Positions 37,571 to 48,300 of a DNA stretch of 64,000 nucleotides are shown one piece after another. Source of the DNA: Archilochus colubris (taxonomy: Eukaryota; Chordata; Aves; Apodiformes; Trochilidae). The notes under the pieces are model-generated. The model saw only the letters and a program-made list of their open reading frames with translations. It was not told where the DNA came from and made no database searches. The DNA lies in NCBI GenBank assembly GCA_023079485.1, contig CM041083.1:169777400-169841399 (forward strand). Direction: 5' to 3'. How positions within the stretch are numbered: position 1 is the stretch's first letter; every line of letters begins with the position of its first letter. Made by a program: the position numbers and the translations under genes.

Positions 37571-37589
37571 TTCTCTCTCTCTCTCTCTT
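37571..37589. repeat. (CT)n microsatellite
   Basis: A short run of TC units lies in the intergenic region between EPSTI1 and DNAJC15. Confidence 0.75.
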
Positions 37590-38179
37590 GTACAAGGTGC
37601 TGGCAGATGAAGGTAAGCATCAAGCTTAATCCCTTATGTAGGACTATGGGGTAAATACATGAAGTGTAGAAAGACTACAGGGAACATAAAATAATAAGTC
37701 TGAGGACTGCAAAGATTTGTGGGGTAAGAGCTGTGCCTACTGGCACCCTATCTGGTAAAAATCCAAATTCATATGTGTATTCTTCTTAGCCCATGCAGAT
37801 TAATGTCTTCATAACCCAAATTTAATTACAAAAATTTATTTTAATCCATGTGGCCATTGATGCTCTGTGTTCAATCCAAAATTGTTATGTAAAATTCAGA
37901 TCTGTTTCCTGTTGAAACTGAGAAACTTTTGGCTACAAACAGTAAATGTAGAATATAAATAGTGTGCATCTATATTGCTAAAAGAAAAGAGGGATGAAAA
38001 GTGAACCTAAGCATTAGCTCAATCACATTACTTCAGTGCTCGTTTTATTTCTTAGCTCTGTTTTGGACAATACAAACTAACTCTCCCCAGGACAACATCC
38101 AGGTCTGGCTCGGAGGATGGTTCATGCCAGACATGACCTCCAGAGAGTCAGGATGGGCACAGCTGCACCAGGTTTACAG

Positions 38180-38212
38180 TATTATTTTTGTATTATTTTT
38201 GTATTATTTTTG
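38180..38212. repeat. 11-bp tandem repeat, three perfect copies
   Basis: TATTATTTTTG is repeated three times without change in the intergenic region. Confidence 0.9.
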
Positions 38213-39139
38213 CCTCTAGCAACTTTTTAGATTTTATTTTGTGGGAGGAAAGTTCTTGGTAGAAATTGATCTTTCGTTTGCTATGAGACAATCCTTCAGT
38301 GGACACGTAAAATATTAAGAATTCACCATATTTCTGCCCTCACCTATGTCTTTCATGAAATTACACTAATAAACCAAAACAACTTCTGTAGAGGAACATT
38401 CTACATTGAACCTTCTTTCCAACTCAGTTGCAGCATGCACTATAACAAAAGTGAGAGATGTCAGAGATTGTTTCTCACTATAAGGGGTACTTAGAATCCC
38501 CATCAGCCACCTCATGCTTTCTTTGGAAGTGTCACATGAGATAAAGTTCTTGCCTGTGGAAGAAATAGTATCAAAAAAAGATAAAGAAAATAAGTATTTA
38601 AAACAATGTAATGTCCCACACCTTTCCTTACTTGAGAACACTTGTTCACTCTTCACTATTTCACTGTTGGTTTAGGGATTTAAAGGTTTTGCATTTTTTA
38701 AGTTTTTTCCACAACCACAGACACTTTTCATTAAAAGCCAAGATTTTCATTTAATCCAAGGAGACTAGAAGCCTAAAGCCTGAAGAAAAGCATCAAACTG
38801 CAGGAGATTTCTAAGAAAGACAGCCAAGACAGGCTAGATTTCCTACAGCCCATTCTCTATTTTTCCCAGGAGCCAGCAAATGGTATCAGAAGGCCTTGAC
38901 TGCTGCAGAACCACATTTTCCTTTTCTGTCAGCTAAAACACTGAGTATGATGCTCAAGGGCTCACATGCATAATTTTTCCCTGCATACTTTGGCTAGGTA
39001 GGTAAGGCACAGAGCTCAACACATTACAGAGCATATTGTGTGGTTGATCTTTGGGAACAATTCCCTGTATTTTAGGACTATATAGAATCATATCTATACT
39101 TAGCAATGCAAGCAGGGGTTTTGTAACTATGATGATGAT

Positions 39140-39700
39140 CATCACAGAATGGTTAGTTTTGGAACAGACCTTATAGTTCACCTATTTCCTACCCCACTGC
39201 CACAGGCAGGGACACCTCCCACTAGACCAGTTTGCTCTAAGCCCCATCCAACCTGGCCTTGAACACTCCTAGGGATGAAGCATCCACAGCCTCCCTGGGC
39301 AACCTGTGTCAGTCTCTTACCACCCTTACACTAAAGAATTTCCTCCTAATGTCAAATCTAAACCTACGCTCTTCTAGTTTTAAACCACCACCCCTTGACC
39401 TATCACTACACGCACTTGAAAAAAAGTCCCCCAGAGCCTTCTCTTCTCCAGGCTGAGCAACCCCAACTTCCTCACCCTGTCTTTATAGGAGAGGTGTTCC
39501 AGCCCTCTGATCATCTTTGTTACCCTCCTCTGGACTTACTCCTAGGGTTCTATGTCCTTTTTATGTTGGGGACCCCAGACCTGTACCCAGTACTCCAAGT
39601 AGGGTCTCACAAGAGCAGAGTGGAAGGGGAGAATCGCCTCCCTCGATCTGCTGGCCACGCTTCTTTCGGAGCAGCCCAGGTTGTGGTTGATGTTAAACTG
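39140..39700 (-). mobile_element. CR1 LINE 3' fragment, about 560 bp
   Basis: This starts with the 3' end (CACAGAATGGTTAGTTTTGG) and continues through GCCCCATCCAACCTGGCCTT, CTCCCTGGGCAACCTG and TATGTTGGGGACCCCAGACC to the RT C-terminal coding part. It is a moderately diverged intergenic copy. Confidence 0.9.
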
Positions 39701-42119
39701 AAAATTTAGTATGATGGCCAGTTTAAAACCAAAATTTAAATATGCATTTTACTTTGCCAAGGTTTTCCTGGCTGAGTACTCTGTCTTGCTGTATGATTGT
39801 GAATGGAAAACATTAAAGTAGACACCACAGTAATGTTTAGCTCTACTTTTAAAAGACTTTATCTGAAATGTGCTTATGCAAGCAAAGTATTTGAGCTCAC
39901 CATAGACCAAACCCATAAAACATTAACATGAATGAAAGCTGTAGTATTGTTTTTATAGTTTTGTTAGGAGCAAGAGTGCTCTGTTATGAGGACAGGGTGT
40001 TCTGCAGGGTTAATAGCACTAACTGTTGCAGATCAGGAGGCTGAAGAAATAAATTTCTGTGCTTCCCAGAGAGATAACCCCAGAAGAAGGGTGAAATGTC
40101 AACATTTGGCCAAGATTTATTCTTGTTTATATTTAGGACAGGAACTTGTCAGGCCCAGCAAAAAGAATGTCATTAGGTGTGACAAGTGCGTGTGTGTGTC
40201 TGTGTTGGGTAACCTATTTAGGAGATTTAAAGTGCTTCACACCCACCCTACTTTGTGGACAAAAAGCTGAAATTGACAATACTTGTCAAAAACTATCATC
40301 TTCCACTCCCTAAAATAAGATTGACCCTTGCTTCCTCTGCAGTATCCTTCAGCATTACAGCATTAGAGTAGTAGCTAATACTACTTCACTGAAAGAGATG
40401 GGGAAATTGAAAATACACTTGACCAGATGTCCAGAACTTGCTATACTGAGGTCCTGAAGTAGTGCCTGAAAATTATTGCTACATTTCATTAGTATTCTTA
40501 TGCCTGGAGAGTGCTGTGCACATCTATATTGCTATACAATTAATATTAAATAGTAAAGCAGGGCTATTTTAAAGGTCTGACATTAAAAAACCAATCAAGC
40601 CTACCAGTGAGTGTTGTGTATTATTAAAATTGCCTGCAACAAATCTACTGGAAAAGACAATTGCAAAATTAACTGGTAAACTACACAAATGCTATCAGAA
40701 AGAAAGAACTCTTACAGCTATTGCTCCACAATTGTGGCTAGAAGGAAAAAGTCCTTGAGTATGATATTAAAATAGTATTTGTAAAACTCCTGAATGTATC
40801 TTTACTCTTAACAGTTTTTAATGCAGACAAGATTTACTCGCACATATATTATTTTAATACTCTTATTCACTAAAGATACCTGAGCCTCCTGCTGTATGTA
40901 CCATCTTCTTCAAGGGATAATTGTACTCTCGTAATTCCTGAAGGCCATGATTAGTTCCAGTTTAGGATTTTGTATAATATACTTCCCTGTGGTAACTAGT
41001 CAACCAAAAGTGTCATACAGATAATTATTACAGTATCTAGAAAGAACATTACATTTTTTATTGTTTAATGTTTCAGAATATATTACTTAAGAAATTAATG
41101 AAAGTCCACAGCTCATGCTTCTTTTTGCTTTTATGGTGTATTGTGGTAATTAAAGAAACATACAAATGGTTTTAGGAGCAATGAACTCTTCCAACCTCTA
41201 ATCCTGGTGCAGTGGCTGGGAAGATTTATTCTTTATTCATTTGTATGCACATGACAATTCAGCAAGGCTCAAGTACAGACTCTGCCAATTTTATACGATA
41301 CGCCTTATGATTTCCTTGATAACTCCCAATTATCCTCTCTTCTCTGCCTGACCTCAGAAACTTCAATCTTTGGCATGGAACTTTAGTCCTTGCCACTCTA
41401 ATGTCACTGGTCACATGCCACACGTAACAGGTCTGTTGGAAATTCTCAGTGGTAAAGGGTAAATCCAAAAGGTTCTCCCTCCTTGTTAGCAATTTCACAG
41501 GTTTTAATCTTATACCTGTTTCTGATTCTCCATTCCTGACAGAGACTCTCACCAGCCTTGATCCTGCCTGCACCATGGAATGCTGTAGCACAGACTGTTG
41601 GGGGAAGTAATTTACAGGAAAAGTATGCAGACAATTAACTTAAATGGCATAACAAATACAGACAAGATGGCTACATATTAATAGTGACAATTTGCTGGAA
41701 CATACCAGTGTTTAGGATTAAATTAAAATAGTAATGGACAGATTGTCTCTCCCAGCATCATCCTGTGCACAGTGTAGCACACAGCTGTGCCATGCTGAGG
41801 GGAGATTTGGGAGAGAACCATAACCACAAGACCCAGCTGCTTCTGTTCCTCCCCTCCCTGCTTCCATGGCAAACAACCTATGGTCTTTCCCTTCCAGCAC
41901 AAGATTTCTTTTTGTTATATTCACTATATGGTTGGCTCTGCTTAATCTATATTTTTCCTGAGTCTCAATGCTCAGAAAGTGGTACTCGTAGCACAGTTTA
42001 GGATTATGAGGATGACAGAGGAATCAGAGAAGCTTTCCATCTCAGAGCTTGCCTAGATGGCTTTGGATGGACCATAGTATAACCTTGTAGGGCCAATTTT
42101 GCTTCTCTTCCAATGAAAT

Positions 42120-42630
42120 GTTTCTAGAGTTGCATTGGTGATAACTTCCTTGCAAAGGGGGTGTCAAGGAGCTGGTAGGGAATTTGCTCTTCTGGATTTG
42201 AGACAGGGAAGAACTTGGCTGCAGTGACCATGAGAAAACTGGAGCAAATGAGAATCAGAGTCCTGGACTTTGGGCTTCATAGGAGCAGAGACTTGGATCT
42301 GTTTAGGTGTAAAAGGGTTTCAGCTTGGAAGGATCCCATGGGATACAGTACTGAAGAGGAGTCCAGAAGAGTTGTTTGATTTTTAAGGTCCCCTACCTAA
42401 AAGCTTCAGAACAATCCATCCTGAAAGCAGGAGGTCAATCAAGTGGAGCAGGAAGCCTGCATGGATGAACAAGCTGCTCTTGCCCAAAATATAAGACAAA
42501 GTGTCCAGGAGATGGGAGTAAGGGGCAGGTGATCCAGGAGGAATGCAGAGCCACTCTCTGGATGTACAAGAAGAAGGATCTGGGGAAAAGCACTTCAATC
42601 TCGGGACACTGGTGAAGCAGTAATTCCTCG
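42120..42630 (+). mobile_element. Diverged CR1 ORF2 internal fragment (possible)
   Basis: Text such as GAACTTGGCTGCAGTGACCA and GCCTGCATGGATGAACAAGC resembles the linker between endonuclease and reverse transcriptase in CR1 ORF2. A translated stretch GQVIQEECRA resembles the GQxTxEEYR motif. Frames are broken, and neither the RT core nor a 3' tail follows. The call is from memory of the family pattern and needs a library search. Confidence 0.5.
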
Positions 42631-44582
42631 TGGAATTACCAACTGTACCATAAGGCAGCAAAATGTTTAGGTTTCCTGACCCTCCTGTATTTTACATGGA
42701 TTTTATGTGATACCACGTAGATTTCTAAAATTATGCTATGTATATCTAGATATTAAAGAAATTTTTCTAATCCACTTCGGGTTTTAGTGGTCCAGAACTG
42801 CAAAACAAGGTTAAAATTCATTATTGTTGATGTTCTGCTGATTTTAGTTGACTGAATCTTTGAGGTCTTTAAAACCAATGCAGCTATTTTTGATTAGAGA
42901 CAAGAATGTGTGTTTCTTGCAACTGTCTGGACAAACACAAACAGTGGCTCAAATGAATAACTCACATTTACTTTATTTTCCCATCAGACTCAAAGATGCT
43001 ACTTTTATGAGAAGGCACTTTTCATTATGAGCACATGTTGCATAAGCTGGAAAAAAAATATATTGTTTTCTTCAGTGTTTCACTTCATAGATTTGCCTCT
43101 GACTTCCTCCCAGGCTTATTTGTTTGTCTTTTTTATTTCCAGCCATTTCACTTTTCTCCCCAAAACAAAAAAAAATTTTCTTCTACTAGTTGATTACCTT
43201 GTAGCAAACAGCATCATGTCATCAGGAGAGACCTAGATTTTTTTAAAGTAAGTTGCAGTAAGTCAGAAAATTAAGGAAAAACCCCTACATTCCACTACTT
43301 TGAATCAATTATTTTTAAAACTGAATTTGCAAATCAAAATAGTAGCAAGTGATACATTATTCTGCATTACTTTTGTGCAAATCAATGAACAAAAAATTAT
43401 CAGCTGGGGACATTTATACTGATTCTAAAATAGGTTTTAAGATTACAAGAAATTCAATTCCACTGAAGGTTTAAAATATTAATCATACATGACTGCATGT
43501 TATATGTTCAATGAGGAAGTAAAAAGGAATGTATTACTTCCCAAATGGGAAGTACTGGGAATCATACAACTTTCAGTGACTTCTGTGCTGTAGAAAGTGA
43601 AATTTATACATCTGTCTAAGATTAAGGAAATGCCATTATTTGGTCAACTCACCTTTCTCGTTAATAGCAGCTGTACTTTAAAAAGATACTTAGAGATGAA
43701 TTAAAGCAGTTGTCTTTCAGCATTATAGGATTGATGAGTATCAATCACATACATACAAACCCATGGTATGTGCCTCAGAAGAATAATTTCTGTTTGAAGC
43801 AGGAGATAAAAAGAGTAATTCTTTTTGTTCAGCCCCACTGCTTAGAAATCTGCTAATTCAGTTCCACTGCCAGTATTATCAGGCAGGAGAGAAGGAAAAC
43901 CAACCTAGGGGCAAAAGAAGAGGTATTAGGCTGCAGAGACTGAGCACTGAACGTTTTGTGATTCAGGACTAATGGTGATTGACAACTTCTATGTATAAGG
44001 TACCACTTGAAGAAGAATTTCAGAAAGGTGAACTATGATCCTGTCAGCATTTTCAGGAAATCAAAAGTATACAGAAACATAAAACTAAGATGCAAAAATA
44101 CAGATATTAAAATTCTTTTTCAATGGTTTTGGGTTTTTTCTCTCAGATCGAGTTTTCCTTTATGCATGTTTTCTTCCTCCTAAAGTTTCATATTCTTTCT
44201 GAAGATGGACATGAAACATTTCTGTGTGGTCTCTTCCTTCCTCCGTCTTCTTGTCCCATTTTTATGCATACATTATCTTTCATCTCTTCCTCCCTACCCC
44301 GCCCCTTTCTTCCTTGGCCCTCTTGGGATTTAGAACAAGCTGCCACCTTCACCCTTCATTCTCCTCAAACCAATTAGAAGAAAAACGAAGGCAAAGCCAA
44401 GCCCCGCTCTCCAACCCTGCGTTACTCCAGTGGGCTGGGAGGGCCTCCCTCAGGAACCGGCTCCCTGCCCACCCCCAGGCGCCAAGAACCCCCCATCCCA
44501 ACCTCCTCTCCTCAGCTCCCGAGGAGGAGCTGCCCTCAGCGGTCAGGGCTCTGCCCCCAGGGGCGGCCACGGGGCGGGAGGA

Positions 44583-45018
44583 ATAAAATCATAGAATCGT
44601 AGAATCGACTGGGTTGGAAGGGACCTCAGAGATCATCAAGTCCAACCCTTGATCCACTACCGCTGCAGTTACCAGACCATGGCACTGAGTGCCACATCCA
44701 GTCTCTTTTTAAATATCTCCAGACACGGAGAATCCACTACTTCCCTGGGCAGCCCATTCCAATGTCTGATCACCCTCTCCGTAAAGAAATTCTTTCTAAT
44801 ATCCAACCTAAACCTCCCCCAGCACAACTTGAGACCGTGCCCTCTTGTCTTGCTGAGAGTTGCCTGGGAAAAGAGACCAACCCCCCCCTGGCTACCCCCT
44901 CCTTTCAGGGAGTTGTAGAGAGTGATGAGGTCTCCCAGAGCCTCCTCTTCTCCAGGCTGAACAGCCCCAGCTCCCTCAGCCTCTCCTCATAGGGTCTGTG
45001 CTCGAGTCCCTGCACCAA
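44583..45018 (-). mobile_element. CR1 LINE 3' fragment in the DNAJC15 CpG island
   Basis: The tail ATCATAGAATCGTAGAATCG starts at about 44587. The 3' UTR and the C-terminal polymerase end follow to about 45018 (CTCGAGTCCCTGCACC), where the copy is 5' truncated. It closely matches 12283-12610. GGAGGAA occurs on both sides (44577-44583 and 45020-45026), a possible short target duplication. GC-rich DNA lies on both sides and the DNAJC15 ATG is about 258 bp downstream. Confidence 0.93.
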
Positions 45019-45275
45019 AGGAGGAAGAAGAGGTGAGGGCCGAACCCCACCGGTGACAGATCCCGCCCGCCTCATGGCATCTCCCGGGCCTTCCCGCCCC
45101 CGGGGCCGCCTCGGCGCCCGGCACACCGAGGCTGTGACGCACTCCCGGGGCTACGGGGCGGGGAAGAGCGGCGAGGGGAGGAGGAGGAGGAAGAGGAGGA
45201 GGTTCGGAGTCCGTTTCTCCAACTCGTTTGTCCCTCCGGCCGCCCCGTAGCGCCTTCGCCCTCCTCCCCTCCATC
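45019..45275 (+). promoter_or_regulatory. DNAJC15 proximal promoter in CpG island
   Basis: The 257 bp before the ATG are GC-rich and full of CpG. They carry a GC box GGGGCGGGG at 45155-45163, another CCCGCCC near 45062-45068, a half-CRE-like TGACGCAC near 45136 and a GGA-rich run at 45175-45201. No TATA box is seen, as expected for a housekeeping CpG promoter. Mammalian DNAJC15 is known for silencing by promoter methylation, so this island is the likely control region. Confidence 0.7.
45175..45201. repeat. (GGA)n purine run
   Basis: GAGGAGGAGGAGGAAGAGG-type repeats lie in the DNAJC15 promoter, about 75 bp before the ATG. Confidence 0.8.
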
Positions 45276-45377
45276 ATGGAGGGACCCGCGGCCACCTCCG
45301 AGGGGCTGCGCTATGCCGAGTACACCAGGGCCCCTACGGGCACCGGCAAGGGCCAAGCCGAGCTGGACCGAGGGCTG
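45276..45377 (+). CDS. DNAJC15: DNAJC15 coding exon 1 (start codon)
   Basis: The exon encodes 34 residues and ends on a codon boundary at donor CTG|GTGAGC. The ATG has A at -3 and G at +4, a good Kozak context. Residues 9-16 (EGLRYAEY) match human ESLRYAEY, and the exon ends in DRGL where human has QQGL. The Gly/Thr/Ala-rich stretch between these is not conserved, as usual for this intermembrane-space tail. The exon lies in a CpG island. Confidence 0.93.
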
Positions 45378-48300
45378 GTGAGCGCGCAGAGGGGCTGGGG
45401 CGGGGAGAGCAAGGGGAGGCAGAGCGAGTGGCCGCTAAGGAGAGGGGGACAGCACCCAGCGCTGCCTTTCTTCCTCCTCCCCATCAGCTGCCCACGGAGC
45501 CACGGGTCCCTCCCGGGGTGCGGGGTCCCTCCGCTTTCTCGCCCCAGGGTGTCCGGCAGGCGATTGCCCCCCTCATGCCCCGGGCCGTGAGGCCGCCGCC
45601 TGAACTGGCTCAGACCCCCGCGGGGCAGAGCCTGTGAGCAGCGTGGGGCAGGAGCCCTCCCCCCCACCCGCGGGTGGGCAGGGATGTGGGGGTGAGGGGG
45701 GTGGGTGGGGAAGGTTTCTGCCCCCTTTGCCTCAGGCCCTGGGGCGGGCGGAGCTGCGGCCTCTGCCCAGAGCCCTGCGCAGCTCCGGGTTCCGCAGGCC
45801 TGAGCGGGCGAACACTAAAACCTTGAGGTTTTAACGCATTAGGCGAGTTTTATCACCGGAGGTTCGAGAGTTACTGGTTTTGGGGAGCTCTGTGTCAGAG
45901 TAAGTTGTTCTCACCTGGTATTGTGTCGGGTGAGAGAGGCCGGATGGGTCTGGAGTGGCGGCAAAATGCCCCCCAAAATAACCCTGTTGAGCAGTGCTCA
46001 AGAGGGAAGGGTGATGGAGCTATCCCACACCTCTGTCCTGGTCACTCTGTAAAGGAATTATTTGGGAAAATGCACGGATTACTGTTTAAAGCACCGGATG
46101 GTGATGTTCTTCACATTTCTAAAATGTCCTTTTTAATGTATTTGCCTCACTTCACTGTGTGCGTGTTGTTACGTCTACATTTTTTTAGTACAGTTTTTAA
46201 AATCATGTATCTCTAGAAGTTACTTACTCATTTTTACTACAGTCTGAAGACTTTTGACACTCACTGTTGCCATGTCCATGGACTCTCTCCATGGAATGCT
46301 AGTGTGGAAATTCCTAGTGAGTTACGTGGAGTCTTTGAATCTTCTTACCTTATAGGTTAAAAATGGCATCTGGGGTTAGTATGGCTTCCTTTGTTGGTCA
46401 GGTTCTTCTTAATGTTCAGAGACTGTGGTAGGTTTTTAGAAGACTAATGTCAGATGGTATTATGTAGACAGCAGAAAAAGGGACAGTGCTCCATGCTTAT
46501 TGGATTCCTAACTAAGGAAGTCCAGAAAGAGGTCCTTCTACAATATAAACAAATTGTAAAATTTTGCAGTAGAGAAGTAACAAAATCACCTGTAGTGCTG
46601 GGCATCTGTTCCTCAGACATACAGGGTTAATGAGGCCACAGTGGAAGGAAAGAGGGTAGAAGTATGGCAGCAACATCCATCTCAGGGCTGAAAGAGCTCT
46701 GTTCCATGTCCTACCTTGAATCTTGGTTGTGAGATGTCCTGTTATCTGTAGTCAGTTGATCTGGATCACTTTTTATTCTTGCAGCTCTTTTATGAAAGTT
46801 TTTTGAGTTCAGAGTAACAGAATGGTGTAGGAGCATAAGGAGTCAGTTCTCAAAGATACCCACCCTCAAGAGGTCTTTGTTGATGAATATATACACAAGA
46901 AGATGGGTTTGAATGTCTTCTGGTAACACTTCTATTAGTGAATCTGTTGCTCAGATACCATTTCCTATGAAAAACTGTGAGAAACTTCAGGCATAGTTTT
47001 ATATATAAAATAAAAAAGGTGGCTGTAAAGTAAATGACAGAAATTGACATGAGACTCGGGTGAGTATGGAGAACAGCATTTAGCTGAAATTACTTTTAAC
47101 TCACTGTTGGAAGATAAATTCCGTAATCTATAGCAGAAAGTACCCTTTTTGGTAAGTCAGGTGTTGCACTTTGCTTTCTAGTTTGTGTGTTTCCTTCTAT
47201 ATATTCCTGAAAAGGAATTTTAAAAAGTTAGACTTTACAGATTTAACAAAACTTTATTATTTTCTGTATCTAAGAGGGTATGTTTCTGAAAAATAAACTA
47301 CATAGTAAAATTTAAATACTGCTATCAGCAGAATAACTGATGGCTAACCCTTGGGAGCTGATTCATTGAGTAAAGGGACAGATGTTACTTTTTAATCTTT
47401 TATTTCTTAATTTTTCCCTCTTGGATCTTAGTAGGATGCTTAAATTTAAAATACACACCTTAGAAATTTCTTAACAGCATTTTTTTGGGGGGAGAGGAAG
47501 GGGAAAAGGGAGAGGTCAACTCTGTCATAATTTAAAGTCTTTAAGTGTGTAGGTGTATATATATAGATTTATGTAATTTTTTTACCTTTATGGATTTTCT
47601 GAAATAAAATGCATTTTCAAGCAATGGGAGCCACAAATGGATGTGGTGGTAGTTAGTAGCGTGCCATAAATAAGTTGATCCCTTCAAGAGTAATAGTGAG
47701 TTGTTCCCTTTTAACACTGATGTGAAAAGAGTGCATTTAATTGAAGGTTTGCTCTTTATACTCTGCATTTGAAAGCACCAGACTAACCTTGCCTTACTCT
47801 TCTTAATAATTGTCTGAACTGAGCAAGGAAAAGCAAAACTGAGTCAAGCTTTATTTAAAAGGCTTACTAGTCAGTAGTCCAGATGGCCACTAACTTTATG
47901 AGAGAGGCTGTGTCAGTAAAAGGCCATGCAATCCTTCTTACCTTGATTCAGTTTTTTTATTGCATTTATGGTTAGGATATAGTCACACATAATAACATCC
48001 AAGGTGTTTTGGGATGACAAGTTATCACTTCTTTCCTGCTATGTGCCAAGTGACTCCTCTCTAACCTGCTCATAATGCAAATAAGGTGGCTTACTGTAAA
48101 CTGATATTTCTCAGCTTTTCTGGTGGTTGTACCTCACTTGAAAATGATGGACAGTCTTTCATGCCTCTCTGGCGTGAGCTTTCCATCACTTCCCTAGTTT
48201 TCTGGCTTGTCTTCATATTCATAGAATCATGGAGTGATATTCAGTTGGTATTCCTATTAATCCTGCGTACTACTCCTATTCTAGAGCTGCTGCCATGCTT

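Larger units (their letters stand above)
36086..44582. other. Intergenic region between EPSTI1 and DNAJC15
   Basis: This 8.5-kb stretch holds the EPSTI1 upstream elements, a CT microsatellite, an 11-bp tandem repeat, a CR1 (39140-39700), a likely CR1 internal piece (42120-42630) and a GC-rich shoulder (about 44390-44582). No further gene is supported. Confidence 0.75.
45040..45830. other. CpG island over DNAJC15 exon 1
   Basis: CpG density and G+C rise sharply here against the AT-rich flanks and fall again by about 45835. The island spans the promoter, exon 1 and the first 450 bp of intron 1. A shorter GC-rich shoulder at about 44390-44582 lies on the other side of a CR1 element, suggesting the insertion split an originally continuous island. 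Bounds are by eye. Confidence 0.75.

Noticed and set aside
45053..45590. Multiple long frames on both strands in the CpG island
   Set aside because: Stop codons are rare in GC-rich DNA. Only the frame holding DNAJC15 exon 1 has homology and a splice donor.
48215..48250. CR1-like tail ATTCATAGAATCATGGAGTG
   Set aside because: Only about 25 bp resemble a CR1 tail and no 3' UTR follows. It could be chance.
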